Assembly: GCF_034927245.1 (NCBI RefSeq)
Contig: NZ_JAYFQK010000007.1
Span: forward strand, 13,971 to 77,970
Source: Desulfitobacterium_A sp034927245
Lineage (GTDB): Bacteria; Bacillota; Desulfitobacteriia; Desulfitobacteriales; Desulfitobacteriaceae
Direction of reading: 5' to 3'
Length of the DNA: 64,000 nt
The first letter of the stretch is position 1. Each line of letters opens with the position of its first letter. Under the pieces are notes generated by a model. That model saw only the letters and a list, made by a program, of their open reading frames with translations. It did not search any database and was not told the origin of the DNA. Below, piece by piece: positions 33,258 through 41,126 of this stretch. The position numbers and the translations under genes are program-made.

Positions 33258-34490
33258 GTGATTAACAAAGAACGCGTCTCCAAGCGTTTGTCGGAATTGG
33301 GTGAGATTGGTAAGAATCAGGAAACCGGCGGCCTTACCCGCCATGCTTTCACAAAAGAAGATAGATTAGCCAAGGATTTAGTTGCTAAGTATATGAAAGA
33401 AGCGGGACTGACGGTCAGAGAAGATGCGGTCGGCAATATGATTGGCCGCAGAGAGGGGCGCAACCCCCAAGCCCCCGTCGTTCTCACAGGGTCCCATATT
33501 GATACGGTCTGTGACGGGGGTAAATACGATGGGAGTCTGGGCATTATCGGTGCGCTCGAGGTCTTGCAGACTTTTAATGAGCAAGGCATAGAAACAGAGC
33601 ACCCGATCGAGGTCTACGCCTTTAACGATGAGGAAGGTTCCCGCTTCAGCTTTAGCATGTTTGGAAGCCGCGGGGTCATCGGCGATCTTAAACGCAAGGA
33701 TCTCGAAATGAAAGATAAAAACGGAATAACAGTTGCCGAAGCTATGAAAGCCCAAGGCTTTGATCCTGAAAGAATTAGTGAAGCCGACCGCTCCCGAGAA
33801 GCAATAAAAGCGTTTATCGAGCTCCACATCGAGCAGGGAAAAGTCTTGGAAAGCCATAACCTCTCTGTCGGCATAGTCAGCGGAATTGTTAATGAACTCT
33901 GGATTAAGTGTACTGTTCAAGGAGAGGCAGGTCATGCCGGAGCCACGCCGATGTCCATGCGTCATGATGCCTTGGTCGCGGCAGCGGAAATGGTTCAGGT
34001 TGTCGATCGGGAAGCCAAGAAAACAGGGACTACGGTGGCAACCGTAGGCAGGCTCAGCGTCTTGCCCGGCGGGATCAACATCATCCCGGGAACCGTACAA
34101 TTCACCCTTGATCTGCGGGATACATCTCAGGAGATCAGCGATCGGGTTGAAGCACAGATTTTCAAGGAATTCGATCGGGTCTGCCAAGAACGCGGGGTTA
34201 CATTATCGACCGAACTGCTCCAGCGCATTCCTCCTGCCCCTTGCACAGAGGAGTTCCGCCAAGTCGCCCAAAAAGCCTGCCCTGAGGCAGGGGTCCCCTA
34301 CTTTTCCCTTCCCAGCGGTGCGGGACATGATGCCATGCAAATGATCAATATCTGCCCGATCGGCATGATCTTTGTCCGTTCAAAAGATGGGATCAGTCAT
34401 AACCCCTTGGAATACAGCACATTGGAGGATTGCGCGGACGGTATCAATGTTCTTTATCATATCCTTTTAGATATCGCCGTAAAAGCCTGA
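33258..34490 (+). CDS. allC: M20-family allantoate amidohydrolase / ureidohydrolase
   Basis: A 410-aa Zn/Mn peptidase-like amidohydrolase. Motifs: GSHIDTVCDGGKYDG (metal His and bridging Asp), FNDEEGSRF (catalytic and metal Glu), ELHIEQG, the lid-domain GEAGHAGATPMSMRHDAL, and PSGAGHDAMQM. These match the AllC/N-carbamoyl-amino-acid hydrolase branch. AllC converts allantoate to ureidoglycine with release of CO2 and NH3, the step after AllB. The start chosen is GTG 33258, 5 bp after AGGGGTGG; GTG 33249 overlaps that site. It is divergent from allB across a 200-bp shared control region. Confidence 0.84.
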   Translation: MINKERVSKRLSELGEIGKNQETGGLTRHAFTKEDRLAKDLVAKYMKEAGLTVREDAVGNMIGRREGRNPQAPVVLTGSHIDTVCDGGKYDGSLGIIGALEVLQTFNEQGIETEHPIEVYAFNDEEGSRFSFSMFGSRGVIGDLKRKDLEMKDKNGITVAEAMKAQGFDPERISEADRSREAIKAFIELHIEQGKVLESHNLSVGIVSGIVNELWIKCTVQGEAGHAGATPMSMRHDALVAAAEMVQVVDREAKKTGTTVATVGRLSVLPGGINIIPGTVQFTLDLRDTSQEISDRVEAQIFKEFDRVCQERGVTLSTELLQRIPPAPCTEEFRQVAQKACPEAGVPYFSLPSGAGHDAMQMINICPIGMIFVRSKDGISHNPLEYSTLEDCADGINVLYHILLDIAVKA

Positions 34491-34620
34491 ACGCGAATGT
34501 AAATAACTGGGTGTTTTAAACGTACGCAAATCTTTATAAGGCGCGGCAAGTTAGTGATGATTTATAAACGTAATTGACCGTCGGAATTAATATCTAAAGC
34601 GAAAAAATAAGTAAAGATCA

Positions 34621-34722
34621 GGGTCTGTTGTAAAACAGGCCCTGATCTTTTTCGTACACACATAATTATGGACTATTGCAAAAAAGCCGAAACTACATGA
34701 CCATAGGTTTTGCGACAGCCCC
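34621..34722 (+). mobile_element. MITE-like element A
   Basis: A 102-bp non-coding element with terminal inverted repeats GGGTCTGTTGTAAAAC (34621-34636) and GTTTTGCGACAGCCCC (34707-34722). Its interior (ATAATTATGGACTATTGCAA... and CCATAGGTTTTGCG) matches the reverse complement of element B at 41011-41107 along its length. The remaining bases of 34491-34620 show no gene. The TIR style resembles that of some IS families, so it may be mobilised in trans. No clear target duplication is seen. Confidence 0.65.
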
Positions 34723-34727
34723 TATCC

Positions 34728-35729
34728 CTATTTACCCAAAATAGTTGGGATATAAGCATATAACGCCGGTGATCCACCCGTATGGATGAACAGAACATTC
34801 TCACCCTTTTTGAACTCACCTTTTCGGGTCAAACCAATGAGTCCGGCCATTGCTTTTCCCGTATACACCGGATCAAGCAAGATTCCTTCTGTTCTTGCGA
34901 GAAGTTGTACGGCTTCGACCATCGTATCCGTGGGCAGCGAATAACCCGGCCCGACATATTCATCAATAACTTTGACTTGCTCCCGAGGAACACCCGCCTT
35001 AAAGCCTACTCTTTGAGCCGTTTTATTCGCCAATTCAAAGACTAATTTCTCTTGAACATCTGTTTTACGGTTAACACTAATCCCGGTCAGCGGTATATTC
35101 ATATTGTTCCCTAAGAAACCAACCAGCAATCCGCTATGGGTTCCGGCACTTCCGCTTGCACATACAATGTGGTCAATATTGATCCCTAAATCGAAGGTTT
35201 GTTCCATAATTTCTTGGGCGCAGGCGACATAGCCGGTTGCACCGATAGGATTTGAACCCCCGCCTGGAATAATATAGGCTTTCCTGCCCTCGGCAGCGAC
35301 TTCATCCGCAACCTTTTGCATCGCTTCCATCATATTGGAACCCCCGGGAACAACATAGACCTTTTCCACCCCGAGTAATTGGAACAGGAAGTTGTTACCG
35401 CTTGCATCGGGGTTATAGCTGTCCTTTACCCTCTCTTCCAGGACAAGTCTGCACTTTAATCCTTCTTTGACTGCAGCGGCCAATGTTAGACGGCAATGGT
35501 TGGACTGAACCGCACCACAGGTAATTATTGTGTCTGTCTTTTGATTCAGAGCATCTGCCATGAGGAATTCAAGTTTTCTTGTTTTATTTCCGCCTGAAGT
35601 GAGTCCTAATAAGTCATCTCTTTTAATGTAGATATTGGGACCCCCTAGAGCTTTCGTAAAGTTAGGCAAAAACTCTAATGGTGTTTTCCCTTCTGTGTAG
35701 CGTCTCCGTGGAAATTGTGCTAGATTCAT
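34728..35729 (-). CDS. dcyD: PLP-dependent D-cysteine desulfhydrase / ACC deaminase-family enzyme
   Basis: A 333-aa fold-type II PLP enzyme. The PLP-binding Lys lies in SGGNKTRKLEFL, followed by TCGAVQSNHCRLTLAAA (phosphate/substrate loop) and a Gly-rich loop around CASGSAGTHSG. The length and the start LAQFPRRRYTEGKTPLEFLPNFTKALGG match DcyD, which breaks D-cysteine (or beta-chloro-D-alanine, or D-serine weakly) into pyruvate, ammonia and H2S via 2-aminoacrylate. ACC deaminases look very similar. ATG 35729 after AGGAGGAGAATTACT is preferred over upstream in-frame codons. The next gene upstream is RidA, which hydrolyses aminoacrylate. Confidence 0.8.
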   Translation of the reverse strand: MNLAQFPRRRYTEGKTPLEFLPNFTKALGGPNIYIKRDDLLGLTSGGNKTRKLEFLMADALNQKTDTIITCGAVQSNHCRLTLAAAVKEGLKCRLVLEERVKDSYNPDASGNNFLFQLLGVEKVYVVPGGSNMMEAMQKVADEVAAEGRKAYIIPGGGSNPIGATGYVACAQEIMEQTFDLGINIDHIVCASGSAGTHSGLLVGFLGNNMNIPLTGISVNRKTDVQEKLVFELANKTAQRVGFKAGVPREQVKVIDEYVGPGYSLPTDTMVEAVQLLARTEGILLDPVYTGKAMAGLIGLTRKGEFKKGENVLFIHTGGSPALYAYIPTILGK

Positions 35730-35777
35730 AGTAATTCTCCTCCTAATTTTTATTTTTAATGAGTATTCTGTTGCCAT

Positions 35778-36152
35778 CTAGATGTAGGCAATGGCTTCGA
35801 TTTCAACATGGGCCCCTTTGGGCAATGCCGCAACCTGGACCGCTGATCGTGCAGGAGGATTCTCCTTCATAAATGCAGCATAGACCCCATTAACAGCGTT
35901 AAAATCCTTCATATCTGTTAAGAACACGGTTGTTTTTATGATATTTGCCAGATCACCTCCCGCCGCCTGAAGAACAGCCTGAACATTCTTAATCGATTGG
36001 GCTGTCTGAGACTTAATGTCCTCAGGAAGCACCCCGGTAACCGGATCGAGAGGCAGTTGTCCCGAAACAAATAGATATTTTTCTGCCAGTATCCCTTGAG
36101 AATAGGGTCCGATGGCCGCCGGTGCTTTCCCTGTTTGAATACTCTTTTTCAA
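35778..36152 (-). CDS. ridA: RidA/YjgF enamine-imine deaminase
   Basis: A 124-aa protein of normal RidA length: GKAPAAIGPYSQG, GQLPLDP, and the catalytic Arg in NPPARSAVQVAALPKGA. RidA hydrolyses 2-aminoacrylate and related imines released by PLP enzymes to keto acid plus ammonia, protecting other PLP enzymes. It sits between the symporter and desulfhydrase genes, so all three are likely co-transcribed. This fits with the desulfhydrase releasing aminoacrylate. Confidence 0.93.
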   Translation of the reverse strand: MKKSIQTGKAPAAIGPYSQGILAEKYLFVSGQLPLDPVTGVLPEDIKSQTAQSIKNVQAVLQAAGGDLANIIKTTVFLTDMKDFNAVNGVYAAFMKENPPARSAVQVAALPKGAHVEIEAIAYI

Positions 36153-36207
36153 GATGAATCACTCCTCTCCCCGTTTTTTGTTTTGACTCCATCTAAATTT
36201 TCCTGAT

Positions 36208-37476
36208 CTAGGCACTCGTTACTGAACTATCGACATCACGATTATAATCTGTTTCAGATAATTCTCCTTCAAACTTGGAAATCACTAATGCAGTTGTTGC
36301 ATCACCCATGACATTAAGTGTTGTCCGAGCCATATCTAAAATTCGGTCAACACCGGCTACGAGGGCAACACCTTCGATTGGAAGTCCAACAGAAGTAAAG
36401 ACCATGGTCATTACCACCAGCGCGGAGGAAGGAACCCCTACAGAGCCAATCGAAGCCAGTACAGACATCAGAAGAATTGTTAACTGTTGACCAAAGCTTA
36501 AATCAATACCATAGACTTGAGCAACAAACACTGCCGCAATTCCAAGATATATTGCCGCTCCATCCATGTTGATGGTATTGCCTAAAGGAATCGTAAAACT
36601 GGCAACGCTTTTCGATGCGCCCAGACGCTGTGTAGCTTTTAGATTCACGGCTAAAGCGGCGGCACTCGAGCATGTTGTAAAAGCAACAAGCAACGGTTCT
36701 GCTGCTCCCTTTAGAAATTCTCTAATACCCTTTTTGGTAATAAATTTGATTGACGTAAAATAAACTAAACAGATATGGACCAGACACACAACATACAGAA
36801 GAATGATAACCTTCAATAAAGGAAGAAGTACGCCAATTCCGTTTTGCGCAACAGTTACCGTAATTAACGCAAAGACACCGATAGGGGCATACCCCATGAC
36901 TATTCCGGTAAGCTTAATCATCGTTTCCGAAAGTTGCTCGAAAATATTAACAAGGGGTTTAACTTTTTCACCAAGCATACTTAATGCAAATCCAAAGAGC
37001 ATCGCAAAGAAAATGATTTGAAGTAAGTTCCCCGTAGAAAACGCTTCCATCGGGTTAATCGGAACAATATTGAGCAGAGTATCCACAAAATTCGGGGGAG
37101 CAATCTCTTTAGCCGCTAACCCTTCGGTACTCAGGTTCAGTCCGACACCCGGCTTAAAGACATTTGCAAAGATTAGCCCCAATCCAGTTGCAATTGCCGA
37201 AGTTCCAAACATCCAAACGAGCGATTTAGTGGCCACACTTCCTAATTTTTTAGCATTCCCCATACTCGCAGCCCCTGTAACCAAAGATGCGAATACGAGG
37301 GGAACAACAACCATGCGAATTAAACGAATAAATAAATCACCAAAAGGCTTAATATATATGTTTGTGTTTAAATTTATCGCTTGACATATGACACCGGCAA
37401 CAATACCGGCGATCATACCAATAGCCATCTTAGCCGGCAAACTCAACTTTTTACGACTCGATGTTTTATCGGACAT
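36208..37476 (-). CDS. Dicarboxylate/amino acid:cation symporter (DAACS, DctA/GltP/SstT type)
   Basis: A 422-aa glutamate-transporter-fold protein: eight TM helices with two re-entrant loops. The HP1 serine stretch is TTCSSAAALAVNLKA, the NMDGA motif (TINMDGAAIYLGIA) forms the cation site, and HP2 contains SIGSVGVPSSALVVM. Substrates are dicarboxylates, acidic amino acids or serine. Clustering with racemase and D-amino-acid enzymes suggests an amino acid. The start is ATG after AAAAGGAGG. It heads the minus-strand transcript with ridA and the desulfhydrase. Confidence 0.9.
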   Translation of the reverse strand: MSDKTSSRKKLSLPAKMAIGMIAGIVAGVICQAINLNTNIYIKPFGDLFIRLIRMVVVPLVFASLVTGAASMGNAKKLGSVATKSLVWMFGTSAIATGLGLIFANVFKPGVGLNLSTEGLAAKEIAPPNFVDTLLNIVPINPMEAFSTGNLLQIIFFAMLFGFALSMLGEKVKPLVNIFEQLSETMIKLTGIVMGYAPIGVFALITVTVAQNGIGVLLPLLKVIILLYVVCLVHICLVYFTSIKFITKKGIREFLKGAAEPLLVAFTTCSSAAALAVNLKATQRLGASKSVASFTIPLGNTINMDGAAIYLGIAAVFVAQVYGIDLSFGQQLTILLMSVLASIGSVGVPSSALVVMTMVFTSVGLPIEGVALVAGVDRILDMARTTLNVMGDATTALVISKFEGELSETDYNRDVDSSVTSA

Positions 37477-37603
37477 AACTTTTCCTCCTTTTAACCGAAT
37501 TAATTCTCCTCGTGAAAATTAAGACTAGAACAAAGGGTATCATCTAAGTTATGCTTACGACCAATCGCTAAACTAACGGTGTGAATTGAACTAACAGTTT
37601 AAA

Positions 37604-38311
37604 TTATATAGCCTTTCGTACTTTTTTTCCGCAATACTTAATCGCACTGCATGCTAATACGGTTGTTGAATCAATATATTTCTCCTGAATATTAAACACT
37701 TTAAAAGCAATGGGAAGTTCGGTACATCCTAACACCATCATCTCCGCATTTTTCTTTTTTAATTGATCTAAGACTTTATAAATGTTTGTCAGGTCATAAG
37801 TGGTTTGTCCTCTTTTGACCGCTAGAATGAGTTCGGCAAGATCTTGCCGGCCTTCCGAATCCGGCTTAATAACCTCAATATCATATGGAGCAAATATTTT
37901 GTCGTAAACGCCTGTGCTGTAAGTCCCTTTCGATGCCAATAAGCCTATTTTTTTGCAGGAGGGTAAGGTCGCTCTTATTTCTTTTGCGGTTTCATCGACC
38001 ATATTGATAAAGTCAATCCCTATATATTTCTTAATCGCATCATAAAAGTAATGTGCAGTATTACAAGGCATGATTAAAACATCCGCGCCCATACATTCGA
38101 GTTTAATAGCCGATTGAATTAAGGCCTTTTCCGGACTTTCCCCGTCCCTGAAAATATAATTAAGCCGATCAGGAATCCCGGGGTTATTATCAATGATGAT
38201 ATGGATATGATCTTGGTCGATATTAGCATCTGTTAACGAGACAATTTTGTGGAAAATATCAACAGTAGCCAAGGGACCCATTCCACCTAGAATTCCTATG
38301 GTTTTACCCAT
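37604..38311 (-). CDS. Aspartate/glutamate racemase-family protein
   Basis: A 235-aa cofactor-independent racemase. The two catalytic cysteines are visible in MPCNTAHYFYD (about residue 81) and VLGCTELPIAF (about residue 195), and the N-terminal GILGGMGPLATVDIF is diagnostic. It interconverts L- and D-aspartate or related amino acids. Start ATG 38311 follows GGGGG. It is preceded by an unusual ~115-nt purine-rich leader. It lies between the symporter and a DauR-like regulator, supporting a D-amino-acid module. Confidence 0.88.
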   Translation of the reverse strand: MGKTIGILGGMGPLATVDIFHKIVSLTDANIDQDHIHIIIDNNPGIPDRLNYIFRDGESPEKALIQSAIKLECMGADVLIMPCNTAHYFYDAIKKYIGIDFINMVDETAKEIRATLPSCKKIGLLASKGTYSTGVYDKIFAPYDIEVIKPDSEGRQDLAELILAVKRGQTTYDLTNIYKVLDQLKKKNAEMMVLGCTELPIAFKVFNIQEKYIDSTTVLACSAIKYCGKKVRKAI

Positions 38312-38318
38312 GAGTTTT

Positions 38319-38434
38319 ACCCCCTTCCCCTTTCTTTCTTATTTTTTACTTTTTTCTTTTTTCTCCTTTCTTCGTTTTTCGTCTTACGTCTTACGTCTTA
38401 CATCTTTCTTCTTTTGTCTTTCCCCTTTCTCCTT
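38319..38434 (-). repeat. Long purine/pyrimidine-biased tract upstream of the racemase
   Basis: On the plus strand about 115 bp are almost pure C/T (CCCCCTTCCCC, TTTTTTCTTTTTTCTCC, TTCTTCTTTTGTC...). The tract includes three copies of CGTCTTA or GTCTTAC around 38380-38401. The minus-strand leader is therefore nearly all purine. CTCCTTAAGGAG (38431-38442) borders it. No gene is seen in 38312-38560. Confidence 0.7.
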
Positions 38435-38560
38435 AAGGAGCTCTTAAACTTGTGATAGTTTTAACTCTCACATATACTCTTATAATCATCATCCCCCTTT
38501 CATTTATTTATTGATCGATTTATTATTGATTCATTATTGACTCCTTATTGGTAAAGTTTT

Positions 38561-39226
38561 TTAATCATTTTTATGGACTTCAATGATAGCCCGATATCTG
38601 TTCAGGTAATTGTATACTGTAAATTTTGATACATTGAGAATTGCCGCGATGTAATCAACGGCTCCTTTAATCATAAAGGCGCCTCTTTCTTCGAGAATAC
38701 CCACAAACCGGACCTTTTCGTCCATAGACATCGCCGTAGGGTGTTTTCCCACCTTGGTAATCGTTTGATTCACAAGGGACTCAATCGTCTCCTGAACCGT
38801 TGTCGCAAATGTTTCTTCTTTCTCTTCGTTATTATTTTGGTTAGGATTGATAAAATCCTGTAAGAGCGTCGTAAAGTTCAGCATCTCCGTAATATCATAG
38901 TTGATACAAAGCGTAGCAAAAACCTTATTGTGTTCATCGCGGATAAAGGTTGTTGAAGATCTCAGGATTCGTCCATCCTTTGTAATTGTTTTATAACCAA
39001 TCATGTCATGGGCCGAACCGTTTTGCTGCTGCAGTGTCTTAACAACAAGATCTGTAATCGGAGCACCCACAGACCTGCCGGTAACTTCCCCTGCAATAAA
39101 GATGAGAGAGTGTTCAAGATCCCGCAGATCATGTACGACTACTTCACAACGACTGCCAAAAGTGTCCTTTATCATTTGAGCTATTCCTTTTAAATTCTCC
39201 AGAATCGCTTCTTGTGTACTCATCAT
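38561..39226 (-). CDS. YheO/DauR-like PAS-HTH transcriptional regulator
   Basis: A 221-aa regulator: PAS-like YheO domain (~residues 10-125; EVVVHDLRDLEHSLIFIAGEVTGRSVGAPITD, then DGRILRSSTTFIRD) and C-terminal HTH (AAILNVSKFTVYNYLNRYR). DauR controls D-arginine use in Pseudomonas, and YheO relatives sit by amino-acid and purine genes. ATG 39226 follows AAGGAGAAATTC; an immediately following ATG is possible. A perfect 12-bp inverted repeat upstream is a candidate operator. Neighbours suggest it governs the racemase, symporter, RidA and desulfhydrase genes. Confidence 0.85.
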   Translation of the reverse strand: MMSTQEAILENLKGIAQMIKDTFGSRCEVVVHDLRDLEHSLIFIAGEVTGRSVGAPITDLVVKTLQQQNGSAHDMIGYKTITKDGRILRSSTTFIRDEHNKVFATLCINYDITEMLNFTTLLQDFINPNQNNNEEKEETFATTVQETIESLVNQTITKVGKHPTAMSMDEKVRFVGILEERGAFMIKGAVDYIAAILNVSKFTVYNYLNRYRAIIEVHKND

Positions 39227-39295
39227 GAATTTCTCCTTCACTAATCCCATCTATTTCTTATAATTATCATATAACATTTTTGTATCGTTTACAAC

Positions 39296-39324
39296 AATAT
39301 TTTTGTAGCCATTACAAAAATATT
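39296..39324. promoter_or_regulatory. Perfect 12-bp inverted repeat, candidate operator of the DauR-like regulator
   Basis: AATATTTTTGTA (39296-39307) and TACAAAAATATT (39313-39324) flank GCCAT. It is 70-98 bp upstream of the regulator start. A half-site-like TTTTTGTA-TCGTT-TACAA lies nearer the gene (39278-39294). The A/T-rich arms with a 5-bp centre suit an HTH dimer. Confidence 0.65.
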
Positions 39325-39373
39325 TGAAACACCTAGACTTGACCAACTTATCACTTAAGGGGAAAAGCTAGAC

Positions 39374-39405
39374 TAACGCTGGCGGGTACCCTAACGCTAG
39401 CGGGT
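39374..39405. repeat. Direct repeat TAACGCTGGCGGGT / TAACGCTAGCGGGT
   Basis: Two 14-bp copies (39374-39387 and 39392-39405) differ by one base and are separated by ACCC. Function unknown. They lie between the allantoinase terminator and the regulator operator. Confidence 0.55.
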
Positions 39406-39435
39406 CTTTTGCATCAATATCCCGGCATACATAGC

Positions 39436-39470
39436 TTGAGGGGCTGTTGCACGATGCAACAGCCCCTCAA
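39436..39470 (-). terminator. Terminator after allantoinase copy 2 (GGGGCTGTTGCA family)
   Basis: TTGAGGGGCTGTTGCA and TGCAACAGCCCCTCAA form a perfect 16-bp stem with a CGA loop, 14 bp past the allantoinase stop. Confidence 0.75.
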
Positions 39471-39483
39471 AGTCAGCTGAAAT

Positions 39484-40860
39484 TTAAAGTTGTCTTGGCC
39501 CACAGTCCTGCCGTTTAAGCAATTTTCCCGTACCTGGTGCAGCCGTAATTTTACCATCATCAAACACGACCTTACCGCGAACAAGGGTCTTTTCGATACT
39601 GCCTTTCCCTTTTAGACCGACAAAGGCGGATATTTTATTGACATAGAATAGGGATTCCGGAGTGATCTCCCACTCTTTCTCGGGGTCTAAGATCACAATA
39701 TCCGCATCATAGCCGGGAGCGAGCACTCCTTTGCGCGGGAATAAATTAAAGGCTTGAGCCGGTCCATATGACAGCACCTGAGCAAGAAGTTTAGGGCTTA
39801 ATTTTCTTTGATTCACCGCGGCATCAAACATAACCTGGAAGGTGGACTGAATCCCGCTGAGCCCTCCCCAGGATTTCCAGATATCGCCCGAATCTACAGC
39901 CTTCTCCTCAAGAGTGCAGGGTGAATGGTCGGAGGCTACGCAGCTTAAAGTTCCATCTAAGACATATTCCCAAAGGGCTTCTTGGTCCTCTTGTCTCCTT
40001 AGAGGCGGCGCACACTTAAAAATAGGACCGTTGTTGAGGAAATCGTCCTCATTAAAAACGAGGTAATGTGAACAGGTTTCCCCTGAGATCTTTACCCCTT
40101 CCGCTTTAGCTTCACGGATAAGTTGAGCTACTTCCGGATGGCTGACATGGCAAATATGCACCCGTGCACCGGTTTCTTTTGCCAAGCAAATAACGTTTTC
40201 CACAGAAATCATTTCCGCACTGACCGGTCGCGCATCAAGGAAATCTCGAATCGTACGGCGGTTCTCCTGAATCGCCTTATTTTCTTCATATTTAATAATC
40301 GAATAATCTTCACAATGGAAGCCGAACACGATATCGCGGGGAACAACCTCCCGCATCGCATGCCGCATAATACCTGAGGTTACGCTGGTATAATCCGGGG
40401 AACAGGGTCCGATAAAAGCCTTATAACCCACCGCTCCGGCTTCATACAAACCCACAAGCTCCTTAACATTATTATCAATGAGTCCGCCCCAAAATGCATA
40501 ATCGACAATTCCTTTATCCTTGAGCAGTTCTTCTTTGCGATTAAAAAGGGCAGCCGTTGTCAGTGCCGGCTCATTTTGCATGGGCATATCGATGAAAGTT
40601 GTAATACCGCCGGCTGCCGCAGCCTGTGTGCCGTGAACATAATCTTCGCGCCAATTGTAGCCGGGATCATTTAAATGGGCATGGGTATCGATTCCACCGG
40701 GGAAAACGTATTTACCTTGAGCATCAATGACTTCCTTGCCCTCAATCTCTGTTTCCGCGGAAGTGATCGCTGCTATCTTACCATTCTGAATCGCGATATT
40801 TCCGGCAGAAACATTTTCATGGGTAACTATCAGTCCGTTACGAATGACCAAATCATACAT
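39484..40860 (-). CDS. allB: Allantoinase (cyclic amidohydrolase), copy 2
   Basis: A 458-aa hydrolase with the full metal-site set: GIDTHAHLNDPGYNWREDYV, carboxylated Lys in VGYKAFIGP, FHCEDYS, ICHVSHPE and ASDHSPC. It is a clear paralogue of the enzyme at 31705 but not a recent duplicate, since large parts differ. One copy may prefer allantoin and the other another hydantoin or dihydropyrimidine. ATG 40860 follows GGGAGGGACAAAA; the frame is open five codons further but without a site. It is transcribed after the ureidoglycine aminohydrolase gene, separated by MITE-like element B. Confidence 0.84.
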   Translation of the reverse strand: MYDLVIRNGLIVTHENVSAGNIAIQNGKIAAITSAETEIEGKEVIDAQGKYVFPGGIDTHAHLNDPGYNWREDYVHGTQAAAAGGITTFIDMPMQNEPALTTAALFNRKEELLKDKGIVDYAFWGGLIDNNVKELVGLYEAGAVGYKAFIGPCSPDYTSVTSGIMRHAMREVVPRDIVFGFHCEDYSIIKYEENKAIQENRRTIRDFLDARPVSAEMISVENVICLAKETGARVHICHVSHPEVAQLIREAKAEGVKISGETCSHYLVFNEDDFLNNGPIFKCAPPLRRQEDQEALWEYVLDGTLSCVASDHSPCTLEEKAVDSGDIWKSWGGLSGIQSTFQVMFDAAVNQRKLSPKLLAQVLSYGPAQAFNLFPRKGVLAPGYDADIVILDPEKEWEITPESLFYVNKISAFVGLKGKGSIEKTLVRGKVVFDDGKITAAPGTGKLLKRQDCGPRQL

Positions 40861-41010
40861 TTTTGTCCCTCCCAAAAGCCACTAATTTAGATTGATCTGA
40901 TATGTTTTTAAAGTTGAATTGTTCTGTTAATTTAGATTATACCCCTTGCCTTTCCCTTAATCTTTAGCAAATATGGATAAGGATTAACCCCTCAATTTAG
41001 AAAAAGGCCA

Positions 41011-41107
41011 GGGTCTGTCGCAAAACCTATAGTCGTATAGTTTTGGGTCTTTTACAATAGTCCATGATTATGGGCGCATGAAAAAGGGACTGTTTTGCGA
41101 CAGCCCC
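41011..41107 (-). mobile_element. MITE-like element B
   Basis: A 97-bp element with TIRs GGGTCTGTCGCAAAAC (41011-41026) and GTTTTGCGACAGCCCC (41092-41107). Its reverse complement aligns with element A, including ATAATCATGGACTATTG and GACTATAGGTTTTGCGACAG. Orientation is opposite to A. It separates allB copy 2 from the aminohydrolase gene and may act as a terminator. Confidence 0.65.
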
Positions 41108-41126
41108 TGTGGTTCACGTTTATCTA

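Noticed and set aside
33378..34187. 269-codon minus-strand open frame opposite the allantoate amidohydrolase
   Set aside because: It lies fully inside a gene with intact catalytic motifs and has no SD or protein-like features.
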